Source: Patella vulgata
Lineage: Eukaryota; Mollusca; Gastropoda; Patellidae
NCBI RefSeq assembly: GCF_932274485.2
Contig: NC_065886.2
Coordinates: 32,103,501 to 32,167,500, forward strand
Length of the DNA: 64,000 nucleotides
Direction of reading: 5' to 3'
Below, piece after piece: positions 21,831 to 33,420 of the stretch. Each line of letters opens with the position of its first letter. The stretch's first letter is position 1. The notes beneath the pieces are model-generated. The model searched no databases and was not told where the DNA came from. It worked only from the letters and a program-made list of their open reading frames with translations. The position numbers and the translations under genes were made by a program.

Positions 21831-22555
21831 ATCCCGGTCAACACTATGGACTTGAATTCTGTGGACCCCACAGGTTGTGGTAAAGGCTATATTCTACTTT
21901 CTTTCAAAACTCTATCTTTTGTCCTTTTGACCTCTTTTTTTTACTGTGAATTACAAGCAATCAAGAAATTTTAATTTGATCGGAAATTAGACGACACAAG
22001 ATTATCTTTCAACCTTCCGGTAAAATACACTTCCTTATATACCTTATTGTAAAAAAATATATATAAAATGTGGAGGAACAGAATGAATGTCAATAGTCTA
22101 CTAACATTTGAAAATAAATTACGGAATTTTAAATGTAAAAATAACCCGAGTTGCACAATCCTAGTAATGACCGTAAAATAAATCTGAGCGTGTTTTCTGT
22201 ATAGAGTTAAAAACAATTAACTTAAAAATTTCTAGAGTCTTTTTTCAAGACTTTTTGTCAATCTGTATTCATTTTTGATTACACATTTGGGGCGCCTCAG
22301 TTTGTGTCTATCTGATCTCAGTTTAGATTAAGGCGCCTAAGTTTTTGATTTTATCCAAAATTTGCCTCTTTGTTCCTGATTGTGTGAACTAGACTACTCT
22401 GCTGCATCATTAACTAGAAAATTAATTCTACTAACACGGGGCACTCGCCTTATCTAGTTTTTAAAAGGATGGGGCCATAGTGGATCATTGGCAAGGGGGT
22501 CCAGTGTTATCATGCGAATTCCCCCGCTTTAAATTTCCAGAATCTCCGTTTACAG
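21831..22555. other. AT-rich sequence, no gene
   Basis: GGCGCCTCAGTTT and GGCGCCTAAGTTT form a short repeat at about 22290-22345. Otherwise nothing is recognised. Confidence 0.45.
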
Positions 22556-22559
22556 AGAT

Positions 22560-22860
22560 TGTGGGTGTCAGTTAGGAGTGTTCCCATTGTCTGTTGTGCC
22601 TGACAGAGAGTCCGGAAAGCAAGGTCGTCTGGTCTCGGGTATACACGTTGGCGTACACGTAAAAGAGCATTAAGACAATAAAACTAAGACAACTTGTCTG
22701 CGATATCATACTCAGTTTGTGGAAGCGGGCGTTAAACACAAATAGAAGAAGCAGTTGAAATTCGAAGAATAGTACGCGTAAATGCTTCTGCCTGGCAATA
22801 CCCCCAACTCCGCCAGAGCACATTGCATAGCATATGCTCGTCTACATTAGCTTGGTTGGT
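22560..22860 (+). repeat. diverged SINE-A containing repeat J
   Basis: SINE-A pieces (ACACGTTGGCGTACACGTAA and CATATGCTCGTCTACATTAG) flank a repeat J copy at 22675-22740 (TGTCTGCGATATCATACTC, GGCGTTAAACAC). This suggests insertion of J into the SINE. Confidence 0.6.
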
Positions 22861-23357
22861 TTTCCAATTAAGGTTCTGAATTTATGGCTGTGGTTAAAAC
22901 TATTCATTACCTTAGATGGCTGCTAACTTCGAATAGACACTGAAGATGAAAAAAAGAACATTTTGTGTATTTTATTAACCAATTAGGTTTACAAATCCGA
23001 ACCGGACCTGTCTTCAATGAATCGAGTTAAAGCTTGCTCCAGACAAATGACTTCTTGTATTCCTTTAACAGCTATTATATACTATATATAATTCTGTGCT
23101 TGTTGGAGCTCGATGAATACTAGTCTAACTGCCATATCGATTTAGGCAACCGAAGCAGTATGAAGGAAGACAGTAACATATGTCGATCCATGCTCTAAGA
23201 AAGTTGTAAAAAAGCCGATGTAATTCGTCTGTCTGTTGGTTTGGGACAAACGACATGAATTTTATTATTTCAAACCAATGAAATGGTTCTGATTAACTGA
23301 ACATAATCGGCTTTTTTGTCAAAGCAACATCTGCATATCCCAGAGATAATCAATACA
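22861..23357. other. unassigned sequence, no gene
   Basis: No recognised feature. Confidence 0.45.
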
Positions 23358-23595
23358 CAATATTTATGACAAGAAAATATAATGTTCTCCTCACGTATAG
23401 TTTTCTCGGTAAACTGGTAATATCTAATGCTACAGCTCTAGCATCCCATATATCTACAGTGGATCAAATTCTTGTAGACATTATTTATGACAACAAAACG
23501 TAACATTCTCCTCGGGAAACTGGTAATATGTATGTTACAGCGGTAGCATCCCGTAAAATTAATCTTGTAGTTCTTGCAAGTTCTTGTAGACAATA
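23358..23595. repeat. direct duplication, about 120 bp unit
   Basis: Two diverged copies share ATTTATGACAA, TTCTCCTC, AAACTGGTAATAT and TAGCATCCC, and each is followed by TTCTTGTAGACA. Confidence 0.75.
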
Positions 23596-23611
23596 TATTT
23601 TGTCCATTGAT

Positions 23612-23885
23612 CGTGGGTACGGCACCTTCTTACTAACCAGGCGGTCCGATGTTTAATCCCGGTGTTGGCCGAGGATGTACCTCGTTTCTCCTTCGCTGTT
23701 GATGCTAGACCGAGCGCCTTGCAAAGACAGACAGGTATTTACTATTTCCTAGGGGACTCAAACCGAGGTCCCGTGAACACCTTGTCGTGCACGTAAGATA
23801 CTTATGGATTGCTGGAAAGGACACGGGGTATGGAGAGAAAACTTCCCCCCAGGCGATGATATCCAATGTATGACACTGCCTGTTT
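23612..23885 (+). repeat. SINE-A, strongly diverged
   Basis: TAATCCCGGTGTTGGCCGAG and AAACCGAGGTCCCGTGAACA identify it. The tail is poorly preserved. Confidence 0.7.
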
Positions 23886-23944
23886 TTATCCGGAGATACA
23901 CAAATTTTACTTTCGGACCATCGTAAGTTATTGGAAATGCTTTC

Positions 23945-24344
23945 TTAAAGATGCATTATGTAAGATTTAGATAACGAGCTGGCCGTTCTTGCTACTATAG
24001 TTCAAAAATAGATAATTTCAAAATTGATATATAGAAAATATCACTCAATTTACTTTATTCTGAGCGACGTTATCACTTTTCGGTGTTTTGCCCTACATTG
24101 TTTATTATCCTAACAATGTTACGTGTTAATCGAGACACAGCCCAGCTTCTCCATTTTTAAATTAAATCATTAAATGGCTATCATATTTAAATCTGCTTAC
24201 ATCTGCACCACACGATGGTCTAGAGAAGAGTTCATTATAGGCTTGTCATGTGAATAAATGGCTAAATAATAATTCATATGTCGTTTGAAGCCAAAGCAAA
24301 ATCCTATAATAGGCGGACTCCGCTCTTATATAATGTATCTTTAA
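23945..24344. mobile_element. TTAA-flanked MITE (family C), best copy
   Basis: It is 400 bp with ends TTAAAGATGCATTATGTAAG and TTATATAATGTATCTTTAA, so the inverted ends are about 20 bp with TTAA at each border. No frame is present. Confidence 0.78.
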
Positions 24345-24412
24345 CACATAGGTGAACAAAATATACGACCATGAATAATGGGATGTAAGATCTTATATTT
24401 ATGCATCGACCG

Positions 24413-24655
24413 GAATAATGAAAACGGACATATACCACGAAGTGTGCCTTGAGCAAAACTGTATTTGTCTGGAACCTGACGTTTTTGCCTATTAATCATT
24501 GAATTCCAACTGTCAAGGGTTCTTTTGCATTACGCCAATGTGTACAAAGGACTACGGGTTGTCATCTCATCGAAACGTCTCTCCGCCGGTTCTTTGCAGA
24601 CCTTCCGTCCTGCATCGAGGGGGGAAACAAGACCGGAACTTCCGCGCCCATCATA
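24413..24655 (-). repeat. SINE-A, head lost
   Basis: GAATTCCAACTGTCAAGGGT and ACGCCAATGTGTACAAAGGA mark the antisense middle; the tRNA-like head is missing. Confidence 0.8.
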
Positions 24656-24868
24656 GTTGAACGAAATATATGACCATAAATTAATTTTAATCACAACAAA
24701 TCGTTGTCTAGCTGGAGATGATTTAATACCAGAGTGTTAGGTACCCCCGACTGGAACTTCCGCGCCAAGCATAGGTAAACGACAAAATACGACCATGAAT
24801 TATGTTTAATCACAACAAATCGTTGTCTAGCTGGAGATGACTTAATACCGGAGTGTTAGGTACCACGG
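24630..24868. repeat. tandem duplication, about 118 bp unit
   Basis: Both units contain ACTTCCGCGCC, ATCACAACAAATCGTTGTCT and GAGTGTTAGGTACC. A third, diverged relative lies at about 28495-28590. Confidence 0.8.
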
Positions 24869-25087
24869 GCTCCCCACCACTTATAATGACGGACTTCTCG
24901 TGATTTAATCTTTCTTAAAATAAATTAGTCCTTGTGCAAATAAAGATTACACAATTTCAACGAGCGAAGTTGTCTAGACACACATAGTAATCCAGTTATA
25001 CCGCCATATTAACCGTTATCTGTAATCAACTTTATTCTCTGACCGATGTCATTCAATCGGCCAACCTCGATACTTATTCAATCTACC

Positions 25088-25268
25088 TTGATTAGCTCAC
25101 ATAAACATTCTCTGGAGTTCTACTGTGGGATAAATATCATGTCTTAGCTTATTTTTGAGTGACTAGTGTACAATGAAATGAAATAAAATCTTCACTGATT
25201 AGCTCACACAAACATTCTTTGAAGTTCTTCTGTGCGACGAATGTCTTGTCTAAGCTTATTTCTGAGAT
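25088..25268. repeat. tandem duplication, about 105 bp unit
   Basis: Units share GATTAGCTCACAYAAACATT and CTTAGCTTATTTTTGAG-like sequence, separated by an ATGAAATGAAATAAAAT run. Confidence 0.75.
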
Positions 25269-25282
25269 GAGAAATGAAATAA

Positions 25283-25550
25283 AATGGAATTTAAGAGCTT
25301 ATTTTTCTGCGCAAAGCGGGTTAATAAAAACGAACATATACCATGAAGTGTTGTGTTAGGGAACTTGTGTTTCTCTTGAACCCGAGTGTATTTGCTTACA
25401 CTTCAACTGCGGGTTTTCATCCAGTCGGAACGAATAGACGCCAATCCTTGTCAGACCGTCTGCCCTGCATCAAGCGGGAGCCCCAACCGGAACTTTAGCG
25501 CCCAACACCAATTTTGTTATCGAGTCAAATCCGTACTCACTGAGCCACTT
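25283..25550 (-). repeat. SINE-A, diverged
   Basis: The tail side (CGAACATATACCATGAAGTG), the CGGAACGAATAGACG part and the head trace (CCGTACTCACTGAGCCAC) are present. Confidence 0.75.
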
Positions 25551-25724
25551 ATTAATGTGAAGAATACAGACTGTTTTTATTTCGATTTTCAGTTACCAGG
25601 GGGTCTTTAACGTGCTGCCGATTGTGTACCAGGGGACCAGAGAATGCTCACTAGTACCAGGAATAGCGTTTAGGTTATTGTTTTGGTTTAACCGTCTCTT
25701 GACCTTTTGACCATGACAAAGTTC

Positions 25725-25912
25725 CCTGCACACATTGGCGTGCACGTAAAAGAACCCTTTATAGCCGGAATTCGATATAGGGGAGATCGTAGTGCCGCTG
25801 TCCTGGCACAATATCCCTCATAACACACAGTATGGCGCATGTCCGTCTGGTTTTATTAGCTCAGTCGGTGCAAAACAGTAGGACGCTAAGCCCCACTTCA
25901 TTTAATTTGACC
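25725..25912 (+). repeat. SINE-A, 5' truncated
   Basis: It begins in the middle (CACACATTGGCGTGCACGTA) and runs to the tail (AGGACGCTAAGCCCCACTTC). Confidence 0.85.
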
Positions 25913-25951
25913 TTGACAAAAGTCTAAAACCTTCAGTAGGCCCTGTTGGTT

Positions 25952-26040
25952 CTTTTTCTTCATCTTCTTCTATAGTGTTTAACGTCCACTTCCACCGAGG
26001 ATGATATCGCAGACAAGTTGTCTTGTTTTTGTTATCTTGT
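25952..26040 (-). repeat. repeat J
   Basis: GTTTAACGTCCACTTCCACC then GATATCGCAGACAAGTTGTC is the clearest copy of this short family. On the minus strand it ends in GGACGTTAAAC, as the SINEs do. Confidence 0.65.
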
Positions 26041-26189
26041 TTGGAGGAATTCAGAGTAAACCCACTAGGTTGAGAAGGCGCCCCTATCTTCAAGCCTCAT
26101 ACGCCCACAGCTGAGATGGAAACCACGACCACAAACCAGAGGTGGCCGACCAACTAGACCTCGGAGGGCCACAATCTAGGCCACCCCAA

Positions 26190-26636
26190 CCCCCCTCCTG
26201 TTGGTTCTTTTAATGCTCCTATTTAGTGTATTCTGTATAGTGACGGACCAGTGAACCTCTTCCACTGGTACCTCGACACCCTCCCTCCTTTTAGTTCTTT
26301 TGATGTCCCTATTCAATATATTCTGTATAATGACGGACCAGTGAACATCTTTCACTGGACCTCGACACAGCCCCCCCCCCCTCCTGTTGGTTATTTTGAT
26401 GTCCGTATTTGTTGTATTCTGTATAGTAACGGAGCAGTGAACATCTTCCACTGGGACTTCGACACCCTCCCTCCTGTTGGTTACTTTGATGCCCCTATTT
26501 ATTGTATTCTATATAGTGGCGGACCAGCGAACCTCTCCCACTTGGACCTCGACACCCTCCCTCCTGTTGGTTATTTTGATGCCCCTATTTAATGTATAGT
26601 GACGGACTAGTGAACCGCTTTCACTGGGACCTCGTC
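26190..26636. repeat. minisatellite, five units of about 90 bp
   Basis: Units start at about 26195, 26285, 26381, 26471 and 26561 and share CTCCTGTTGG, GGACCAGTGAAC and ACCTCGACACC. Because 90 is a multiple of three, frames stay open on both strands without implying a protein. Confidence 0.92.
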
Positions 26637-26976
26637 AATTAATGGTGTACTTAGTGGTTATGAAACGCTGGTACACGAGTACGACAATCGTTTATCTGTG
26701 CCCATGGGTTAATAATGTTGTCAATACGACGGCCTTTGATCAAACTATGAACTATCAAGCACTTATTGCTTCAAAACAAATCGATTAGTAGTAATAAAAT
26801 ATACAAAACGATGTCCCAAGAGATAACAGCTTTCATATTTCAAGTATCACATTCCAGCGTGTTCAAGATTTTAAATATGAGTTGATTTTTGATGGTCGTA
26901 AACCTATCCAGCTAACGTAAGGTAAATATTATCAGAAACCCTGAATTTTGTTTAGACAAACCGGATGACCTTCTGT
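26637..26976. other. AT-rich sequence, no gene
   Basis: No recognised feature. Confidence 0.45.
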
Positions 26977-27137
26977 GAAATGATGAAATGGGGTTCAACG
27001 TCTATACGGTCCTGCACCACTGACAAAGAGGAACCATGGCGGAAAATCCCGATGGACTTTCTTGGCCAACGCAGGCATTGAACTCGGTTTCCTCAGGTTA
27101 CCAAGTCAACGTTTCACTCACTGAGCCACCGTGGCTC
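26977..27137 (-). repeat. SINE-A with large internal deletion
   Basis: It jumps from the tail (GAAATGGGGTTCAACGTC) straight to GGTCCTGCACCACTGACAA and keeps a full head (ACTCACTGAGCCACCGTGG). Confidence 0.85.
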
Positions 27138-27189
27138 TGAATGTTCGTTAGAAGTTGATAGATCTGTAAAATTTTCTCAATTCAATTTA

Positions 27190-27445
27190 AAGAACTTTGT
27201 AGCGTTTCTATCGTTTAATGGTAGCAACGGTGGCTCCGCTTGTGTGACGCTGGCTCATATTGTAAGGCGCTGGCTCAGCTTTTTAGCGTTTCTAGCGTTT
27301 AGTAGTAGCAACGGTGGCCCAGTTTGTACGGCGCTGGCTCAGTAAACAGGGGGTCCCAAGTTCAATGGTGTTGAACAGAGGGCCTGGCATAAAGCAGCCT
27401 CTAGTCATTCGGGTGGCACGAAAAACCGTGAACGTAAATAGAACC
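27190..27445 (+). repeat. SINE-A with duplicated head, diverged
   Basis: A roughly 95-bp segment containing GTAGCAACGGTGGC and GGCGCTGGCTCAG occurs twice, followed by part of the SINE middle (GAGGGCCTGGCATAAAGC). Confidence 0.65.
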
Positions 27446-27521
27446 TTTGCCACTTGGTGAAGGGTGATAACACAGATGTCTGGGCAGAATGCATCTCTAA
27501 AGCACACATTTGTGTAGAAAA

Positions 27522-27606
27522 GTCGGACCCACATGTCATCTATTTTTGAACTATTGAGCAAGAACGACCAGCTCTTTGTCTACATCTTATATAATGGAAC
27601 TTTAAG
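27522..27606. repeat. family C MITE right end
   Basis: GAACTATTGAGCAAGAACG then CTTATATAATGGAACTTTAA matches the terminal region of family C. Confidence 0.6.
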
Positions 27607-27663
27607 ATAAAAGACCAGTTTGTTAAATGGATAAAAAAAATACAGCTATGAATTACTAATCTG

Positions 27664-28419
27664 GGGCCGGTTGCTTAAAGCTCTACTAACTTATAACGAC
27701 ACGTTAACATGGAGTTAACGGATCCTTATCTTTACTTTTAAGGAGAGAAAGTCTGTTGCTGGAAGCCACGTTAACTTTGACATGTTGTTAACTGGCCGTT
27801 ATATTTAACGAAGGTGTGGGGCTCCGTTACTGGTTTAACGATGCCATTCGTCCGCTGTCAGTCGAAGTATACCCTTAGCAAAAAGGCCTATTGATTACCA
27901 ATGTAGTTTTCTATAGAATTCTATAGAACACTCTATAAGGTTGGAGGGGGCGGGGGTTATCCCATTTCTTATAGTATTGAATTCTATAGTATTCCACTTA
28001 TTTGGGCGGCCTGTAGGAAATAACAGCCCCAAATATTCTACAGTTTCTGTAGTGCAAATCCTATAATTGTTCCTACAGATTTATGCTAAAATTTCTAGGA
28101 AAATACTATAGTATTCTAGAGATTTTTTTATAGTGTTTTCAAGTTTTGTGTTCAAACTGCTCAGTTGTCCCTCTTTCTTTCGTTTCTTGTTAATACTAAC
28201 TTCTAAGAAGTTGTTATACATGTACATTGAATTTATGAATTTAAAAATCAGCCAATGATCAAACAGTATTAACTTTAATTAGTCCGTTAGTTAACGGATA
28301 ATGAAATTAACTTTCCAGCAACAGAAATTTGGCGGACTATTAACAAACGACGTTATCAAGATAACGATCGTTAGAGTTTAACGGATTGTTAAAATAACTG
28401 TGTTTTGAGTAACCGGCCC
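27664..28419. mobile_element. non-autonomous DNA transposon (family D), uninterrupted copy
   Basis: It begins GGGCCGGTTGCTTAAAGC and ends TTTGAGTAACCGGCCC, with inverted 11-12 bp tips. A GTTAAC-rich region follows each end. It matches 15631-17435 without that copy's insertions. The interior contains a TATAGAATTCTATAG-type palindromic patch near 27912-27990. No transposase is present. Confidence 0.68.
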
Positions 28420-28777
28420 TTATTCGTCAGGTGACCCCAGATTAGGAATTATCGTCAGAATAAAATGAATTTTACTCAAAGACCTCAGTATGGTATTGAA
28501 ATATACGATCATGAATTCATTTTAATTGCTACAAATTGCTGTCTAGCTTAAGATGACCTTATATCGGAGTGTTAGATCATATTGAATTAACTCTTTTTTC
28601 TCATGAGAAAAAAAGTATTTTGTTTAAAGACCGCACATGTGCAAGACAAGACATTTACACCATAGGTTAATGTCATATATGACCGCAAGCAGCTCTGTTA
28701 TCCGTCCTGTTCCCTGTGACACCAGTCATGTGAAGATGCATTATGTACGAGCTTCAAACGTAATGAAATTATATTTT
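28420..28777. other. unassigned sequence
   Basis: A diverged relative of the 24630-24868 unit lies at 28495-28590. No gene is seen. Confidence 0.45.
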
Positions 28778-28845
28778 AGAAATGAAATGGGGTTTGACGT
28801 CCTACTGTTCTGCTCCAACTGGCTTAATGAAGACGGGAAATTATT
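28778..28845 (-). repeat. SINE-A tail fragment
   Basis: GAAATGGGGTTTGACGTCC and TGCTCCAACTGGCTTAATGA are the antisense SINE-A tail. Confidence 0.8.
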
Positions 28846-28867
28846 ATTTAGACATTAATTCACATCA

Positions 28868-28933
28868 CATACCTTAAACTATTATAGCGAGAACGAACAG
28901 CTCTTTATCTAAATCTTACATAATGCATCTTAG
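28868..28933. repeat. family C MITE right end
   Basis: AACTATTATAGCGAGAACGA then CTTACATAATGCATCTTAGA matches the family C terminal region. Confidence 0.6.
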
Positions 28934-29119
28934 AGAAGATGTAATATGTCAGAAGACTGAATTAAAAGTATTGGAAAAAAAAACGACTTCTGAAGCTTTC
29001 CGATCCGGAATTTCTGTTGACGGCGTTTTTATGGCTAAGCATGAAATCACATCAAGAATCAAACGACGATTTTGTGCGGAATTAAATGAAATAAAATAAA
29101 ATGAATTTAAAAAAAAAAT

Positions 29120-29375
29120 ACTTCGTCCTTCTAACTGGGTCATAAAATAAAAAGAAAATGTACATGTATATAAAAATAAATAACATGTTTCGTCCTTCTA
29201 ACTGGGTTAGTACTTTAAAAAGTACTATAAAAAACCTATAAAAAAATAAAATAAAAACTTAAAAAAAATAAATAAAATAAAAACCTAAAAAAAAAAAAAA
29301 AATAAATACAAATTTATATAAAAAATAAATAACATGTTTCGTCCTTCTAACTGGGTTAGTACTTTATAAAGTTCA
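29120..29375. repeat. three-copy repeat with A-rich spacers
   Basis: TTTCGTCCTTCTAACTGGGT occurs three times, separated by A-rich sequence. Confidence 0.8.
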
Positions 29376-29609
29376 TTGTATTATTGAAGATATAGCGGTT
29401 ACAGATAAGAAAATGGCTCATTTGATAAATTAGTCATGTATCTTATCATACCAGTCATTCATAAATACATAAATAAACCATTAAATGTATAATCTGTTAT
29501 TTACTGCCTACATAATAAATAAATAAATGAATTATTGGAATATTTGCTGGTAGTTTGGCGATAAGATTGATCATAGATAGGTCTTGGTTTGCGGAGACTT
29601 ATTGATAGA

Positions 29610-29878
29610 TAAGGCAGCCACCTTGGCTCAGTGAGTCAGGCGCTGGATCGCTAACTTTGAGGTCCGGTGTTCGATCCCTGTGTTGTCTGAGGAAGGAACA
29701 CAGTCTTGGCGTGTGGATGGGACGAACACAGAGGTACACGTTGGTTTGCAAGTAGAAAAACACTTGCCAGTTAGAATTCGAAACACGAGTGGGGTGTAAC
29801 GCCGTTTTTTTCATATACTAGTCTTTATTGGCCCGGCTGATGTAGAACAGTAGGACGTTAAACCCCATTTCGTTTCCT
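29610..29878 (+). repeat. SINE-A with deletions
   Basis: The head (TTGGCTCAGTGAGTCAGGCG, GTTCGATCCC) and tail (AGGACGTTAAACCCCATTTC) are good; the middle is shortened. Confidence 0.87.
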
Positions 29879-30079
29879 CCTACCTTTCTGGTGTTTTGTG
29901 CTTCTGGGAATTGAAATATGGTTTTCGGTTGGAGTTGCTGGGTATTCGCCCGGTGATGATGGAGATGATGATTCTCCCTCCCTCCACTTTTTCTTTGATG
30001 GTTTAAGACATGGCGGGGGGGGGGGGGCGTGCTGCTGTATGTTTTAACGACTGTTGGATGACTTATTACTGTGAGACTG

Positions 30080-30290
30080 AAAAGAGAGAGACAAATGGGG
30101 TTTAAAGTCCTCTCGACACAAACTAGTTCATTGCGGGATTAACACATGGTTCAATTTTATTTCCGGAGAAACCGGAAGACCCGGAGAAAACCCACGAGTT
30201 TGGATAGGCGATCTTACTCCTTGTCACGTACAGAGGGCGAATCGAAACCACGCCAGTTGACTCAATGACAGATCCACCCGCTGCACCCCC
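30080..30290 (-). repeat. SINE-B, head truncated
   Basis: GACACAAACTAGTTCATTGC, GGAGAAAACCCACGAG and AGTTGACTCAATGACAGA mark the antisense body. Confidence 0.8.
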
Positions 30291-30397
30291 ACCCCCTGTG
30301 GGACTGGATTACTGGGACGATGGAACAGTAGATGTTAACAGGGCGAACACTAATTCATCTCATTTGTCTGTTTCTGGTGCGCGTTAAATCACAATGT

Positions 30398-30536
30398 TTG
30401 TCATTTAGTCAAGTGAGTTGGTCCACCCCTGCCCAACTTATGGGTTCTCCGTTTCCCTTCCACAATTAAAGAACCTACGCACAAGCGAAATTATTAAAAT
30501 AAAATTGAACCATATATTAGTCTGTTAGTTCCCGAA
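30398..30536 (+). repeat. SINE-B fragment
   Basis: TGTCATTTAGTCAAGTGAGT and GCGAAATTATTAAAATAAAA identify it. Confidence 0.7.
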
Positions 30537-30880
30537 GGGGTAAAATATTTCCAAGATGGCGACGATTCTTGGCATTACAATAAACAAAGAGATGACCACA
30601 TTAAGCTTCTATAAAAACCGCAGTCTGAGCAAATATTGAAATATGAGAGCCAATTCTTCTAAATCCGTATAATAACCTAAATGTGAGGAGTTGATAGAAT
30701 CGTCCCGCCAAAAGATGACCAAGGCAAATAAGAGTACATACAATTGGTTAATCCAGGCTTACACAGGGGCTCTAACTCTAGGAAGAAGTACTCTAAAGGC
30801 CGCCACAACAGTCATAAGATTTAAAAGCTTAGAGACAACTACGTATTGTTAAGTGATATTTATCCCGCTGTGAGACAGAA
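30537..30880. other. unassigned sequence, no gene
   Basis: No recognised feature. Confidence 0.45.
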
Positions 30881-31113
30881 GTAAGAATTTCTCGTGAAAC
30901 TATCACTGTACGGTACATATCTATATCTGAAACTAAATCAGATTTGAGGATCGTGCTTTCTTTCTTCCTTAGCGTCTATTCGATAGCTTCTTCTATTAAG
31001 AATTTCTCGTGAAACTATAGCTACGGTACTTATCTATATCTGAAACTAAATCAGATTTGAAGATTGTGCTTTTCTTTCTTCCCTAGCGTCAATTCGTCAG
31101 CTTCTTCTCTTAA
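30881..31113. repeat. tandem duplication, about 120 bp unit
   Basis: Both units contain AAGAATTTCTCGTGAAACTA, ATCTGAAACTAAATCAGATT and AGCTTCTTCT, and are about 90 per cent alike by eye. Confidence 0.85.
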
Positions 31114-31333
31114 TTAAAGTGACCCTGTGCCGAAATTAATTTTAAGCCCCGAAGCAATAATTCACCATTCTAATGTTGCCATTGTCTTCTTTATGTTTCA
31201 AGATTGAAATGAAACTTTGAAACGGAACTGTTATAGTAGTCTTACTATTGTCTCTATGGGGTAATAACATGTAGAGAAGAAAATGTTCAGTCGTGTTGCT
31301 GAGTTGTAGATTATCATTTGTTAGACCTAACAA

Positions 31334-31530
31334 TTGAAATGAAATGGGGTTTAACTTCTTACTTTGCTGTAACGACTGTGCCAGGTGTGCCAGTGAATAC
31401 GGGAATATATCATACAGTGTGCTATGTGCTATGATGGACATTTTGCTCGGGCAGCGGCGGTGCAATCTATACTTATTTCGAAATCCAACTGTATGTGGTT
31501 CTTTTACGTGTACGCCACACATATGACAAG
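31334..31530 (-). repeat. SINE-A tail half
   Basis: GAAATGAAATGGGGTTTAAC, CATACAGTGTGCTATG and GTTCTTTTACGTGTACGCCA are the antisense tail and middle. Confidence 0.8.
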
Positions 31531-31589
31531 GAAATGTGTCTAGTAGCCCAGGGTGTATTGTAAACATCACATTACGGATCCCCTCCACA

Positions 31590-32345
31590 GCTGATGACCA
31601 TCGTCAATAGCCCGGCTAGTATAGAACAGTTAAACCCCATGTCGTTTCTAGCATCATAAAATCAAACCCATGTTTCAACAATCTCAGTTCCCCCCCCCCC
31701 CCCCGCCCCGCTGTCCTACTTCTAATTTACAGTTTAAACTCTTAAAGTCGTGACATGCGGGAATTTGACGAAGAGTCGACGAAAACGCCACAGAACATTC
31801 CCCTCGTATGTTAAACATTTCATGACGTGTGCCCGTCTTCTGTATGTCGTTAAAACACATTTCATGTACAGTTGAAACTTCTGATTGAAGGTCACAAACT
31901 AATTACTATTATATTTTTGTTTTTTTAAAGACAACAAAACAATAATAATCTCTAATCCCGCCCACCACCTTCTCCGACCTTCACCTTCTGTTTACTTAAC
32001 TAATTTATGTCGTTGGCGTGAATGTAAAAAAATCTTGACAAGTAGGCACACCACAAAGAGTAGACGAAAAAGCCGCTGTCCTCGGAAAATTTACCTCACA
32101 TTGATCGTATTCATTTCCTGATTCAAGATCACCAACTAATTACTTCAAGCCGTAAAAGAACCGTTAAAATGTCGATGAAAATTGGTTGAACGTTAAACAT
32201 TACGTGAAGTGTGCCCATCTTCAGAAGGTCACCATCTAATTACTTGAAGTCGTTGGTGGTCCACGTAAAAGAAACCCTTTGTCCGGACAGAATATGCCTC
32301 ATAGCACGCTAATAACGTATGCACATCATCCAGAGTTGACACTTC
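31590..32345 (+). repeat. series of decayed SINE-A tails and a short repeated spacer
   Basis: Tail-like pieces recur (31610-31650, 31795-31865, 32185-32345) together with AAGGTCACCAACTAATTACT-like units at about 31890, 32125, 32230 and 32350. Confidence 0.5.
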
Positions 32346-32429
32346 CGATTCAAGGTCACCAACCAATTATTTTATATATACCGTTTTCTATAATATCTAA
32401 TCATAGTCTAACAAGTTGTAATTTAAATA

Positions 32430-32680
32430 CCTAAGGCTACAACAATTTTATTTTCTGTTCTTCGGGAACACTTGTTAAAATTGTCCTTCTTATTTCACCG
32501 GGAAAAAAGACTTATTTATAAATTAAAGTACTAGGTGGTGCAGTTCATAAGATTTTAGTACCAAATATTTAAGTTTTGAGATTTGAAACAAAACATCTTT
32601 TACGTGATTAAAGTGGCTATTGAATTATCAGGATCCAGAACAACAGAAAATTAAATTGTTCTGGTCTAATGGTAATTAAT
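32430..32680. repeat. dispersed repeat H, copy 1
   Basis: It matches 59560-59785: TCCTTCTTATTTCA, CCAAATATTTAAGTTTTGA and AAACAAAACATCTTTYACRT. The class is unknown. Confidence 0.65.
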
Positions 32681-33359
32681 CTTTAGATCATGAACATACT
32701 GATCTTTGATCGGCTTACATCATTAACAATTCCTGGAGATTGTTGAACTATTTAACACAAGGAATGCGGTCAAATTAGAATCATAAATTGACTTATATTT
32801 TTGTTCGAATGACAAATAATAATTTGAATGACCGATTTTGTTCATTAATAATATTGATTTCTATTTGTACGGCATCAAAGTAAAGAGCAGTCCTACACAC
32901 ATGCCAGGAAAGTTACTCAAGTAATCAGACTGTTATTCCACGTATGGGGCCCCTACCACTCCCCACCCTCCTGTATAAAAAAAGTTGGTGATAGCCCTAT
33001 TTCATTTAGGTGAAAATAACGATACAAGTTCTACGTATTAATGATACAAGCTCTCTAGGGTTACATTTCTGTTTTGATACATTAAGCGGAAGTTGGCTTG
33101 TTTACAGATTTTTAGCTTACATACTGGCTAATTCTGTCGACAGGCGAACATGGAATTGGCAATATCTCAACACTAGCCTTTTGAGTACAGAACAGACAAA
33201 CCCACATATAACGACAGGTGGTTTTTGGTCGTAAATCAAAAGGTTTTTTTTTTTAAAAAAAAAACCCCAACAAAAACACAATTATTCTCTCACAGCGCAC
33301 TGACAAATCTCTCATTAAAATGTTTTATGAATTGTGTGCAGACTCTTTAAATTAAGTCT
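32681..33359. other. AT-rich sequence, no gene
   Basis: A short frame at 33010-33235 has no recognised motif. Confidence 0.45.
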
Positions 33360-33420
33360 TGTATTCGTGGTAGTCTTTATTAGTCCAGTCAGTGCAAAAC
33401 AGTAGGACGTTAAACTCTTC
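33360..33420 (+). repeat. SINE-A tail fragment
   Basis: GTGCAAAACAGTAGGACGTT is the SINE-A 3' end. Confidence 0.75.

Noticed and set aside
26176-26592. Repetitive proteins of 91 and 113 residues
   Set aside because: The 90-bp minisatellite period is a multiple of three, which keeps frames open without selection.
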